A stretch of 64,000 nucleotides of DNA, from the NCBI RefSeq assembly GCF_036067295.1, contig NZ_CP107954.1, positions 5,580,001 to 5,644,000 on the forward strand, given 5' to 3'. The notes beneath the pieces were generated by a model. It searched no databases. It saw only the letters and a list, made by a program, of their open reading frames with translations, and had not been told where the DNA came from. How positions within the stretch are numbered: the stretch's first letter is position 1; each line of letters opens with the position of its first letter. Below are positions 8,288 through 16,559 of the stretch, one piece after another. Both the position numbers and the translations under genes were made by a program. Source of the stretch: Kribbella sp. NBC_00382. Lineage in GTDB: Bacteria > Actinomycetota > Actinomycetes > Propionibacteriales > Kribbellaceae.

Positions 8288-9537
8288 AATTGTCGAAGCT
8301 GGCCGGTCCTGCCGGCCGGGCGGGCTGGGGGCTCGGCGACCAAGCGCTGTCCAGCCTGAGCAATCTGGCGGTCGGAGTCCTGGTCGCACGCAGTGGCACC
8401 GTGTCGGACTTCGGGATCTACGCGCTCGCCTTCGGCGGGTACACGATCGCGCTCAACGTCTCCCGGGCCGTCGCCACAGAACCCTTGTCGGTAAGGCATT
8501 CCGGCGACCGCAGCCCAGCCTGGGAGCGAGCCGTCCGGGCCAGTACGGCGACAGCGCTGTTCGCGGGGCTGATGGGGATGGTGGTCGGCCTGGCGATCGC
8601 GTTGTTCCCCGGCGTACCGTCCAAGGGCGTTCTGCTCGCATTCGCCATCACCCTGCCGGGGCTGCTCCTGCAGGACGCCTGGCGATGGGCCTTCTTCGTC
8701 GTGGGGGAGGGGCAGAAGGCTTTCCTCAACGACCTGATCTGGTTGCTCGCGATGGGCGCGATCTTCGGCGGGCTTTACCTGGCCAACGCGGACACGGCCT
8801 TCTCGCTGACACTGGGCTGGGGCCTGGGTGCCGTGATCGCCGCGGTGGCCGGCCGATTCCAAGCTGGGGTGAGCCCACGGCGGCAGTTGATCAAGGAGTG
8901 GCTGCTCACCCATCGCGATCTCACGCCCAAGTACGTCGGGGAGATGCTGGCCGTGAGCGGCACGATCCAGGTGTACATGCTGGGTATCACCGTGGCCGCC
9001 GGACTGGTCGCCACGGCCGGTATCCGTGGTGCGCAGGTACTGCTCGGCCCGGTGAACGTGCTCAACCAGGGGATCCGCATGATCGCGGTGCCCGAGGCAG
9101 CGCGTGCACTGAAGCACTCGTACCGGCGTCTATGGCTGGTAGGCCTGGCGATCTCGCTAGGGGTCGGTGCTGGTGCCCTGGCCTGGGGAGCTGTCTTCTT
9201 GCTGCTCCCGGAAACCGTGGGGGAGCACCTGCTCGGCCCTGGCGTCTGGACTCAGGCCAGGACGGTACTAGTGCCAGTGATCCTGCTGCAGGCGCTGGGA
9301 GCGTCCAACGCGGGCGCCTTCGCGATCCTGCGTGCGTTGACGGCCGCTACCCGGGGACTGCGGGTCAGGCTGATCTCGTCGATCATCCTGATCACCATCG
9401 GCGTCGGTGGAGCCTTCCTGGAAGGACCCAAGGGTGCTGCGTGGGGTCTCGCCGTCGCCTCTTTCTGCACGCTCCTGCTGTGGTGGAACGAAGCCCACCG
9501 AGCCATCGCCGCCCACCGAGCGGCGAACCCGCGCTAG
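8284..9537 (+). CDS. Polysaccharide flippase-like membrane protein (Wzx/MATE-like)
   Basis: The start TTG at 8284 overlaps the previous stop (TTGA); longer in-frame starts would run far into the previous gene. The 417-residue protein has about 10-12 hydrophobic segments (for example LFAGLMGMVVGLAIALFPGV and VYMLGITVAAGLVATAGI). An N-terminal WGLGDQALSSLSNL-type opening is typical of polysaccharide exporters. It should move the lipid-linked repeat unit across the membrane. Its stop overlaps the stop of a convergent gene, marking the border with the metabolite cluster. Confidence 0.8.
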   Translation: MKLSKLAGPAGRAGWGLGDQALSSLSNLAVGVLVARSGTVSDFGIYALAFGGYTIALNVSRAVATEPLSVRHSGDRSPAWERAVRASTATALFAGLMGMVVGLAIALFPGVPSKGVLLAFAITLPGLLLQDAWRWAFFVVGEGQKAFLNDLIWLLAMGAIFGGLYLANADTAFSLTLGWGLGAVIAAVAGRFQAGVSPRRQLIKEWLLTHRDLTPKYVGEMLAVSGTIQVYMLGITVAAGLVATAGIRGAQVLLGPVNVLNQGIRMIAVPEAARALKHSYRRLWLVGLAISLGVGAGALAWGAVFLLLPETVGEHLLGPGVWTQARTVLVPVILLQALGASNAGAFAILRALTAATRGLRVRLISSIILITIGVGGAFLEGPKGAAWGLAVASFCTLLLWWNEAHRAIAAHRAANPR

Positions 9538-10448
9538 CTCTGGCGGTACCAGTCGAGGCTGCGCGGGAACCGGTCGGTGAAGCCTGGGCCGGGGTCGCAG
9601 GCGGTGTCGCGCCAGAGGCTGGCGCTCTCGAACCAGTGGTCGGTGGCGATCATGTCGAGCGCGTGCGTCGAGCCGCCGATGGCGGTCAGCTGCGCGGCAG
9701 CCTCGTCGTACGTGAGACTCGAAGGTCCGCCGGAAGTCGTTGGCAGCAAGGCGGAGACGGCCTGCATGAGCTCGGCCACGGGCACGGGCAGTGGGTGATT
9801 CCCGTGGTAGATGGTCGAGGTGAGTGCCGGGGCCAGAGCCAGGCCGGCGAGACCCTGCGCGAGGTCCTCCACCTCGACCATCGACACTCGCGCCGGCCAG
9901 CCGTCGACGTCGGCGCGCAGCGTGCCGAGCAGTTTCACCAGTCCGGGAATGACCCAGCGGTCGCCGTCGCCATAGACGAGATAGGGCCGTACGACGACAC
10001 CACCTGCAGCCAGGACCTCGTGTTCCGCGGCGAGCCTCGTGCGGCTGGCCACGGACAAGGGTGCTGGTACGAGCTCGTCGGGTGAGGCGTTGCGGTACAC
10101 GCCACGGCCGTACACGCTCGCGGTGCTCAGGTAGATCACCCGGCTGACGTTGGCCCTAGCCGCCACCCGGAGCAGCGCCTGGGTGCCTTCGACGTTCACC
10201 GCGTTGCTCGCCGCGGGCGTGCCGCCGATCAGGGACGCGCAGTGGATCAAGACGTCAGCACCGTTGCACAGCCTGGCCAGCGACCCCGGGACGGTGAGAT
10301 CGACCGGTAGCACGACACTGCCGTCCGGTGCGTCCGGTATCTCCTTGCGATGACTGGCGAGACGGAGACTGACGTCAGGCCGGGTGAGTGCCCGAACGAC
10401 TTGTCTGCCGACGAATCCGGTCGCGCCGGTGATGCTGACCGTCGTCAT
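9534..10448 (-). CDS. NAD-dependent epimerase-like protein paired with the butyrolactone synthase
   Basis: The 304-residue protein has an extended-SDR fold with a clear nucleotide-binding motif GATGFVGRQ at about 8-16, a DVLIHCAS strand and a YLSTASVYGRG segment. The usual YxxxK pair is not visible: the equivalent stretch reads SVASRTRLAAE, with no Tyr at the expected place and Arg where Lys is normal. It lies three bases after the afsA-type gene in the same direction. Epimerase-like partners of AfsA homologues, such as JadW2, take part in gamma-butyrolactone maturation, so the same job is inferred here. Confidence 0.8.
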   Translation of the reverse strand: MTTVSITGATGFVGRQVVRALTRPDVSLRLASHRKEIPDAPDGSVVLPVDLTVPGSLARLCNGADVLIHCASLIGGTPAASNAVNVEGTQALLRVAARANVSRVIYLSTASVYGRGVYRNASPDELVPAPLSVASRTRLAAEHEVLAAGGVVVRPYLVYGDGDRWVIPGLVKLLGTLRADVDGWPARVSMVEVEDLAQGLAGLALAPALTSTIYHGNHPLPVPVAELMQAVSALLPTTSGGPSSLTYDEAAAQLTAIGGSTHALDMIATDHWFESASLWRDTACDPGPGFTDRFPRSLDWYRQS

Positions 10449-10451
10449 CTG

Positions 10452-11390
10452 TCAGTGGACCGGCTGGACGATCACGGTCGAGGTGAAGACGGCTTCGCCC
10501 TCCTGGGTCGCGGTCACCTCGATCGGCGTCCGGCCGTCGTCGCCGGTCTCGCCGCGTGCGGTGCTGACCACACACGGCTGGTCCAGCTCGGTGTAGCGCA
10601 AGAACTGGATGTCCAGTGCGACCGGGAGCACCGACTCCGGGAAGGACGCGGCGATGGCGGCCTGCCGAGCCGCTTCCAGTAGCAGCATTCCCGGTACGTG
10701 GTCGAGCGGATGATCGAACAGCGCCGGGTGCGAGAGGTCGACCCGCAGTTGACGGACGCCGTCGTCGAACGGGGTCAGTACGACGTCCCGCGGGTCCGTC
10801 CGGCCGACGGCGACCGGGCACTCCGGTTCGAGCTCGGGGAGCGGGCCCAGGACCCGATCGGCCCGGAGCCGGCGGTAGACCGAGGGCGAAGTACAGGTGT
10901 ACTTGGCGTGGCCTGAGCCGGCCAGGACACCGTCGCGGAGGAACTTCACCTCGTAGCGCATGCCGGTGAGGCGGTCGCCGCGGCGGACGATGTCGTGACA
11001 ACTGACCTGGAGCTCGAGGTCTGTCGGCGTGGTGGAGACGCGCAGGGCCTCCGGGGTCGTCTCGAAGGACAGTTCGGAGACCAGGAACTGGTGGCCGAGC
11101 GGTACTCCGAACTCGGTGTGCGCCAGCAGAAGCCCTGCCTGGCGGACGGTTTCGGCGCCGAGCATCGGATCCTGGCAGCGGTGCCCGGCGACCGGTGTGT
11201 AGAAGGAATGGCAGCGCGGCCATTGAGCCGTGACGGTGAAGTTGTCCGGGCCGTCGGCGTGCCAGGAGGTGAGCAGCACCTCGGCGACGGCGGCGCGATG
11301 GACGTACTGGCTCGGCACGGTGCTGGTCAGCACCGGGATCGAAGCCGTCAGCGGGCCGCGATCCGCGGCGATGGCGATCGGTGTGGACAT
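10452..11390 (-). CDS. Gamma-butyrolactone synthase, AfsA/ScbA family
   Basis: The 312-residue protein has two AfsA hotdog-like repeats. The first contains YVHRAAVAEVLLTSW (about 29-43) and the second contains DHPLDHVPGMLLLEAARQA (about 226-244). AfsA enzymes condense dihydroxyacetone phosphate with a beta-ketoacyl-ACP to begin A-factor-type signal synthesis. The ATG at 11390 has GAGGGG nine bases upstream. A palindromic receptor-binding element lies about 85 bases upstream, so expression is probably controlled by the receptor encoded at 18135. Confidence 0.93.
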   Translation of the reverse strand: MSTPIAIAADRGPLTASIPVLTSTVPSQYVHRAAVAEVLLTSWHADGPDNFTVTAQWPRCHSFYTPVAGHRCQDPMLGAETVRQAGLLLAHTEFGVPLGHQFLVSELSFETTPEALRVSTTPTDLELQVSCHDIVRRGDRLTGMRYEVKFLRDGVLAGSGHAKYTCTSPSVYRRLRADRVLGPLPELEPECPVAVGRTDPRDVVLTPFDDGVRQLRVDLSHPALFDHPLDHVPGMLLLEAARQAAIAASFPESVLPVALDIQFLRYTELDQPCVVSTARGETGDDGRTPIEVTATQEGEAVFTSTVIVQPVH

Positions 11391-11648
11391 GCTCGTCGGA
11401 CCCCTCTATCGAGTCGGCGGCGCGAGGCCGCCCGACTCCCCTCGGTACCGGCCAGGCGGGGCCGGTGTCTAGCAAGATACATACCGGCCGGTCTGCTCTC
11501 CACCCGGGGACTCGTTGTCTCACGGACGGCGTCCCGGTACCCGGATTGGACCTGACTAAGTACCGGAGCGCTCGTTGTCCGGCTCAGCGGCCGCGTGTGA
11601 CCGTGGCGACGGCAGTAGATCCCCGCGACGACCCGCATTGGAACGACC
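11391..11648. promoter_or_regulatory. Divergent promoter region of the metabolite cluster
   Basis: This 258-base gap separates afsA-like (leftward) from the cupin operon (rightward) and contains ARE 1. A weaker look-alike AAGTACCGGAGCG occurs near 11558 but lacks a good second half. No other gene is apparent. Confidence 0.5.
11474..11497. promoter_or_regulatory. Gamma-butyrolactone autoregulatory element (ARE) 1
   Basis: AGATACATACCGGCCGGTCT closely matches the ArpA/BarA-type operator, whose ideal form is a palindrome of ACATACCGG half-sites. Here the left half is ACATACCGG and the right half, read in reverse, is GCAGACCGG. It lies between the leftward synthase gene and the rightward cupin gene and could control both. 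Confidence 0.8.
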
Positions 11649-12125
11649 ATGACCACACCAGTCCCAGCCATCGTGCCGACGGACCCGAGCCGCTCACGGC
11701 TGTGGGGCGTCGGCTCGATCGTGACCACCTGCCTGACCGCGGAGGAGTCCGCGGGGGCGCTCGGGATCACGCACTTCGCGGCCAAGGCCGGTGAGCGGGC
11801 ACCGAAACACATCCACACCCTCGAGGACGAGATCTTCATGGTCCGCGGTGGCCACGTCGTGGTGACCGCGGGAGAAGAGACCTCGAAGATCGAGGGCGCC
11901 GGGGTGGTCTTCCTGCCGCGCGGTATTCCGCACTCCTATCTGGTCGAGTCCGACACGGCCGACTTCTACGTGATCACCACCCCCGGCGGGTTCGAAAGGT
12001 TCTTCGCCGAGGCCGGTTACCCGCTCGACCTGGGGGCAGCGGCACCGGTAGGCGATCGCTGGTCACCCGCCCGCACGCAGGACTTCGCCGAGCAACTCGG
12101 CCTCGGCCTGCTGTGGCCGAGCTGA
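11649..12125 (+). CDS. Single-domain cupin protein
   Basis: The 158-residue protein is a small beta-barrel. The metal-binding motif 1 appears as PKHIHTLEDEIFMVRGG (two His and one Glu) and motif 2 as FLPRGIPHSYLV (one His). It resembles quercetin-dioxygenase-like cupins and could act as a dioxygenase, isomerase or cyclase in the cluster. It leads a rightward gene run with the FAD oxidase, the exporter and an SDR. The substrate is unknown. Confidence 0.88.
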   Translation: MTTPVPAIVPTDPSRSRLWGVGSIVTTCLTAEESAGALGITHFAAKAGERAPKHIHTLEDEIFMVRGGHVVVTAGEETSKIEGAGVVFLPRGIPHSYLVESDTADFYVITTPGGFERFFAEAGYPLDLGAAAPVGDRWSPARTQDFAEQLGLGLLWPS

Positions 12126-12174
12126 CCTCATCCACCCTTCGTTCCCGCCCGAACCCAGGAGAGACCGAAACACC

Positions 12175-13821
12175 ATGCTGAACAGACGACGCTTCCTCGC
12201 CAGCGGCGCTGCCGCCGCGGCGGGTACTGCTGCGCTTGCCACCCAGGGCGCCCCGACGGCGGAGGCACTGCGCACGACAGACGCTGTCACCGTGCTGCCC
12301 AGTGATCCGCGGTACGCCGACCTGGTGGTCGGCAACAACTCCCGCTGGGTCGGCCGACCCGAGTCCGTCCGACTCGTCACCACCACCGCCCAGGTAGTCC
12401 GGGCCGTCCAGGAGGCGGTCAGCGCCGGCAAGCGGATCTCGGTCCGCGGCGGCGGCCACTGCTACGCCGACTTCGTCTTCAACCCGGCCGTCCAGGTCGT
12501 CATCGACACCTCGCAGATGACCGCGGTCAGCTACGACGAGGACCGCAAGGCGTTCTCCGTCGAGGCCGGCGCGACGCTGCTGCGGGTCTACGAGTCGCTG
12601 TACAAGGGCTGGGGAGTCACCATCCCCGGCGGTATGTGCTACTCGGTCGGCATGGGCGGCCACATCAGCGGTGGCGGCTACGGGATGCTCTCGCGGCGCC
12701 ACGGCCTGACCGTCGACCATCTTCAGGCCATCGAGGTCGTCACGGTCGACGCCAGCGGCCGGGCCCGCGCGGTCATCGCGACCCGCGAGTCCAACGACCC
12801 CAACCGTGAGCTCTGGTGGGCCCACACTGGTGGTGGCGGCGGCAACTTCGGCATCGTCACGCGGTACTGGTTCCGTACACCCGGCTCGACCGGGTCGGAT
12901 CCCGCGCAGCAGCTGATCCACCCGCCGCGCGAGGTACTGGTCAGTGGTGTCGGTCTGCCCTGGAGCTCGCTCACCCCGGCCGCGCACAAGTCGCTGGTGC
13001 GCAAGTTCGGCGCGTTCCACGCCCGCAACAACACACCCGACAGTCCGTACGCCGCGCTCTGCAGCTTCCTGATGATGAACCACAAGTCCAATGGGTCGAT
13101 CGGTCTGCTGACCCAGATCGACGCCGGCGTACCGAACGCGGAGCGCCTGCTGCAGGACTACCTCACCGACCTCACCGCCGACCTGGACATCCAGCCGCTG
13201 CACTCGCCGGCCGGTGAGCTCGGGCCGCTGCCTGAGTTCTTCACGCCGCAGCGCCTGCCGTGGCTGTCGTCGGTCAAGCTGCTGGGCACCAGCAACCCGA
13301 CCCTGACGAACCCGACCCTGCGGGGCCACCACAAGTCGGCGTACCTGCGTCAGGGGCTGACCGATGACCAGATCGCGGCGATGTACCGGCACCTGACCCG
13401 GGAGGATCACCACAACCCGGCGTCAATGGTCGTGCTGCTGTCGTACGGCGGCAAGATCAACAGCGTCCGCTCCGACGCGACCGCCTCGGCGCAGCGGGAC
13501 TCGCTCTTCAAGGGCCTGTTCCAGAGCTTCTGGGGCGACCCGGACGACGACGCGGTCAACCTCGCCTGGACCCGCGACGTGTTCCGTGACGTCTTCGCGA
13601 GCACCGGTGGCTACCCGGTTCCGACGCCGACCGGCCAGACGGACGGCTGCTACATCAACTACCCGGACAGCGACATCACCGACCCGGCGCAGAACAGGTC
13701 CGGCGTTCCGTGGCACACCCTTTATTACAAAGACAATTACCCACGGCTTCAGCGGGTCAAGGCCGCATACGACCCGCGGAACATCTTCCGGCACTCCCAA
13801 TCGATCGGCTTGCCATCATGA
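12175..13821 (+). CDS. Secreted bicovalent FAD-linked oxidase (BBE type)
   Basis: The 548-residue protein starts with a twin-arginine signal (LNRRRFLASGAAAAAG) and should be exported folded. An FAD-binding PCMH domain carries His95 in RGGGHCYADF and Cys154 in GGMCYSVGMGG. These are the two positions that hold FAD bicovalently in aclacinomycin oxidoreductase-type enzymes, and their spacing of 59 residues fits that family. The C-terminal berberine-bridge domain ends with YDPRNIFRHSQSI. Such enzymes oxidise sugars, phenols or quinol-like products. An outside location suggests a late oxidation step. Confidence 0.92.
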   Translation: MLNRRRFLASGAAAAAGTAALATQGAPTAEALRTTDAVTVLPSDPRYADLVVGNNSRWVGRPESVRLVTTTAQVVRAVQEAVSAGKRISVRGGGHCYADFVFNPAVQVVIDTSQMTAVSYDEDRKAFSVEAGATLLRVYESLYKGWGVTIPGGMCYSVGMGGHISGGGYGMLSRRHGLTVDHLQAIEVVTVDASGRARAVIATRESNDPNRELWWAHTGGGGGNFGIVTRYWFRTPGSTGSDPAQQLIHPPREVLVSGVGLPWSSLTPAAHKSLVRKFGAFHARNNTPDSPYAALCSFLMMNHKSNGSIGLLTQIDAGVPNAERLLQDYLTDLTADLDIQPLHSPAGELGPLPEFFTPQRLPWLSSVKLLGTSNPTLTNPTLRGHHKSAYLRQGLTDDQIAAMYRHLTREDHHNPASMVVLLSYGGKINSVRSDATASAQRDSLFKGLFQSFWGDPDDDAVNLAWTRDVFRDVFASTGGYPVPTPTGQTDGCYINYPDSDITDPAQNRSGVPWHTLYYKDNYPRLQRVKAAYDPRNIFRHSQSIGLPS

Positions 13822-15269
13822 CCTCAAGATCCAGCAGCGTCCAATCAACAGGTGGCGCTTTCGCGGTCCTGGCCTCGGTCCAGTTCGTGCTCATCCTCGG
13901 GATGACCGTGCTGAACGTGGCGCTGCCCGACATTCAGCAGGAGTTCGGCCTGAGCCGGGCCGAGCTGGTGCTGTTGAGCGCGTCGTACGGGATGTCCTTC
14001 AGCGGCCTGCTGCTGCTCGGCGGCAGGCTGTCGGACCTGTACGGCGCTCGCCGGGTCTTCATCGTGAGCACCGCCCTGTTCGCGATCAGTTCGGCCGCCG
14101 CCGGTCTCGCGCCCGGGTTCGGGGTGCTGCTGTCGGCCAGGTTCGTCCAGGGGGTCGGTGCTGCGTTCGCGGTGCCCGCAGCGATGGCACTGGTCGGCCT
14201 CGTGTACTCCGAGCCGGCCAGGCATGCCCGGGCGATGGCTGTCTGGGGTGGGCTCGCGGCGTTCGGTGGTACGGCGGGCATGTTGCTGTCAGGCGTTGTC
14301 GCCTGGTGGGACTCGTGGCGCTGGGCGTTCGTCGTACCGGTAGCGGTCTCCGTGGTGGCGGTGGCGCTCGCGTCGCGGATGCTGCCGCAGGGTGAGACCG
14401 CGCCGCGTGAACGGGTCGACATCCTCGGCGCGATCTTGGTCACCGCGGGCATCACCGTCCTGGGCTACGGCCTGGTCGAGGCTCCCGAGCGTGGCTGGAC
14501 CTCGCCCCTGGTGCTCGTGACGTTGATCGGCGGCGTGGTGCTGCTCGGGCTGTTCGTCCTGGTTGAGACTCGGGTGAGCCGTCCGCTCCTGCCGCTGGCC
14601 TTCCTCTCGTCGCCGCGCCGGGCAGTGGCCCTGCTTGCCGTCTTCCTCGGCGCTGCCGGCATCACGACGATCTTCTTCATGCTGTCGCTGTACTTCCAGG
14701 AAGTACTGGGCTACTCGCCCCTGAAGGCCTCCGCGGCCTTCGTCCCGTTCGGTCTCGCTCTGGTAGCGACCGGTTCGAACGTCGGACGCCTGGTGGGCCG
14801 CTTCGGCCCGCGCGTCATCACGCTCGCCGGTCTGGTCGTCTGCGCGGCCGGACTTGGTGCGCTGAGCCTGATCAGCACCACCACGCCGTACGTCGGGCCG
14901 GTACTGGTCGGCCTGATCGTCTTCCCGGTCGGCGTCGGCATGGTGTTCGCCGGCGCGACTGTCTCGGCCACAAGCGATGTGCCCGCTGGACAGGCTGGTC
15001 TGGCCGGTGCGGTGGCGACGACCGCACTGGAGATGGGGCCTGCCGTCGGACTTGCCATCCTGGTCACAGTGGCCGCCGCCCGGACCGACGGGTTGACCGC
15101 CAACGGGACGGCCGGCGCCTCGGCGCTGACGTCCGGCTACAGCTTCGCACTGGCCATCGGGGCCATTGCGTTCCTGCTCGCGGCCGCCGGGTTCGCCGTA
15201 CTGCGCGGACCGCGGGCGGTTGGTACCGAAATTCCCACGCTACAAGAAGAAGGAGCAGTACATGACTGA
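13818..15269 (+). CDS. MFS drug/metabolite exporter, DHA2 (14-TM) type
   Basis: The ATG at 13818 overlaps the previous stop (ATGA). The 483-residue product has about 14 hydrophobic helices. Motif A is visible as GGRLSDLYGARRVF in the loop after helix 2, and motif C-like sequence (GGTAGMLLSGVVAWW) follows. As a member of the EmrB/QacA group it most likely exports the cluster's product and gives self-resistance. Its end overlaps the next start by eight bases. Confidence 0.93.
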   Translation: MTSRSSSVQSTGGAFAVLASVQFVLILGMTVLNVALPDIQQEFGLSRAELVLLSASYGMSFSGLLLLGGRLSDLYGARRVFIVSTALFAISSAAAGLAPGFGVLLSARFVQGVGAAFAVPAAMALVGLVYSEPARHARAMAVWGGLAAFGGTAGMLLSGVVAWWDSWRWAFVVPVAVSVVAVALASRMLPQGETAPRERVDILGAILVTAGITVLGYGLVEAPERGWTSPLVLVTLIGGVVLLGLFVLVETRVSRPLLPLAFLSSPRRAVALLAVFLGAAGITTIFFMLSLYFQEVLGYSPLKASAAFVPFGLALVATGSNVGRLVGRFGPRVITLAGLVVCAAGLGALSLISTTTPYVGPVLVGLIVFPVGVGMVFAGATVSATSDVPAGQAGLAGAVATTALEMGPAVGLAILVTVAAARTDGLTANGTAGASALTSGYSFALAIGAIAFLLAAAGFAVLRGPRAVGTEIPTLQEEGAVHD

Positions 15270-16023
15270 TCGTTTCGGGGGCAAAGTCGTTCTGGTCACC
15301 GGTGCCGGTAGCGGCATCGGCCGGGCCAGCGCCCTCGCGTTCGCGCGCGAAGGGGCCACCGTGGTGGCAGCGGCGCGCGGTAGTGAGGGAATCAAGGAGA
15401 CGGTCGCGCTGATCGAGGCGGCCGGCGGCAAGGCGAGCGCCGTCGAGGCCGACGTCAGCAAGGCCGACGACGTCGCCAACCTGGTCCGGACCGTGGTCGA
15501 GCAGCACGGTGGACTCCACATCGCGCACAACAACGCCGGTGTCTTCCCCAAGCCGGGACCGGTCGGCGACATCGACCTCGAGGTCTGGCAGCCCGCCATC
15601 GACATCAACCTGACCGGGCTGATGCTCTCGCTGAAGTACGAGATCCAGCACATGCGGGAGAACGGTGGTGGCGCGATCGTCAACACCAGCTCGAACATCG
15701 GTGCCCACGGCCGCCGTCCCGGGATGGCCGCCTATGCCGCCTCGAAGGCCGCCGCGAGCACGCTGACCCGGGTCGCCGCGCTGGACCACATCAAGGACGG
15801 CATCCGGATCAACGCCGTCAGCCCCGGTGCGACCGACACCTCGATGTCGCTCCGTCCGGGCGAGGACGCCGAGGGTCGCGCCGAGCGGCTCGCGAGCGTC
15901 GTGCCGATCGGCCGCGTGGGCGGTACCGAGGAGATCGTGTCGGCCGTGCTCTGGCTGGCCTCGGACGAGGCCGCGTTCGTGGTCGGTCACGACCTGGTCG
16001 CCGACGGCGGTGTCACCGCCTAG
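15262..16023 (+). CDS. Short-chain dehydrogenase/reductase
   Basis: The ATG at 15262 has GAAGGAG nine bases upstream and overlaps the exporter gene by eight bases. The 253-residue classical SDR has the cofactor motif TGAGSGIG, the NNAG motif, the catalytic Ser in NTSSN, and YAASK with Tyr and Lys. The C-terminal VGHDLVADGGVTA is typical. The cofactor is probably NAD(H). It acts in the cytoplasm on an unknown alcohol or ketone of the pathway. Confidence 0.93.
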   Translation: MTDRFGGKVVLVTGAGSGIGRASALAFAREGATVVAAARGSEGIKETVALIEAAGGKASAVEADVSKADDVANLVRTVVEQHGGLHIAHNNAGVFPKPGPVGDIDLEVWQPAIDINLTGLMLSLKYEIQHMRENGGGAIVNTSSNIGAHGRRPGMAAYAASKAAASTLTRVAALDHIKDGIRINAVSPGATDTSMSLRPGEDAEGRAERLASVVPIGRVGGTEEIVSAVLWLASDEAAFVVGHDLVADGGVTA

Positions 16024-16063
16024 CACTGAGTAGATGGTAGACGCATTCGTTGCGTCCTAGGAC

Positions 16064-16104
16064 GATCGGCGGGGCAGAGTAGCAGCTGTCCCGCCGATCT
16101 TTTT
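16064..16104. terminator. Rho-independent terminator between convergent SDR and ArsR genes
   Basis: GATCGGCGGG (16064-16073) pairs perfectly with CCCGCCGATC (16090-16099) and is followed by TTTTT. It lies between two genes that run toward each other, so it may serve both, although the U-tract favours the plus-strand transcript. Confidence 0.9.
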
Positions 16105-16123
16105 GCCCTGTAATACAAGGGTT

Positions 16124-16432
16124 TCACGACGAGTGGTGCGCCGTCAGGATCGTGGCGACCAGGCCGGGGAAGCGGGCGTCGAGGTCCTCGCGACGCAGCG
16201 ACAGCAGCAGCTCCCGCCCGGAGGCGCGCTGGTTGATCACGCCGCTCTCGCGCAGCACCCGCCAGTGGTGGGTGAGCGTCGACTTCGAGACTCCCTCGAC
16301 GATCGCGCCGCACGGGTACTCCCCGCCGCCGGCGAGAACCTGCAGCACTGTCATCCGCAGCGGGTTGCCGAGAGCGGCCAGGACGTCCTCGAGGCGGATC
16401 TGGTCACGGGTCGGGTGATGTGGCTCCAGCAC
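16124..16432 (-). CDS. ArsR-family helix-turn-helix regulator
   Basis: The GTG at 16432 is preferred; the longer frame to 16519 adds residues that read as non-coding and overlap the divergent promoter. The 102-residue product has a winged HTH. It contains RLEDVLAALGNPLRMTVLQVL, the recognition helix region SKSTLTHHWRVLRESGVI, and a short wing. No metal-binding Cys pair (ELCVCDL type) is present; the single CGAIV Cys makes this a non-metal ArsR member. It faces the FAD monooxygenase gene and probably controls it. Confidence 0.85.
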   Translation of the reverse strand: MLEPHHPTRDQIRLEDVLAALGNPLRMTVLQVLAGGGEYPCGAIVEGVSKSTLTHHWRVLRESGVINQRASGRELLLSLRREDLDARFPGLVATILTAHHSS

Positions 16433-16472
16433 GGCAGAAAGTGTACGCGGACAACCGTACTGACTAACTCCG

Positions 16473-16512
16473 TCAAGCCTGGTTGACACCCGTTGTGGGC
16501 GAACTGTACGAC
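16473..16512 (+). promoter_or_regulatory. Promoter with dyad upstream of the FAD monooxygenase
   Basis: TTGACA at 16483-16488 and TACGAC at 16507-16512 are separated by 18 bases. The palindrome TCAA-GCCTGG-TTGA (16473-16486) overlaps the -35 element and is a plausible operator for the adjacent ArsR regulator. Confidence 0.5.
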
Positions 16513-16559
16513 TATCCACGTACGGTCATTCATTCCACGGCTTTCTCTGGGGGAGTCTC

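Noticed and set aside
8220..10085. A 621-codon plus-strand open frame across the flippase and epimerase genes
   Set aside because: It is out of frame with the flippase, antisense to the epimerase and rich in Arg/Pro/Gly as typical shadows are.
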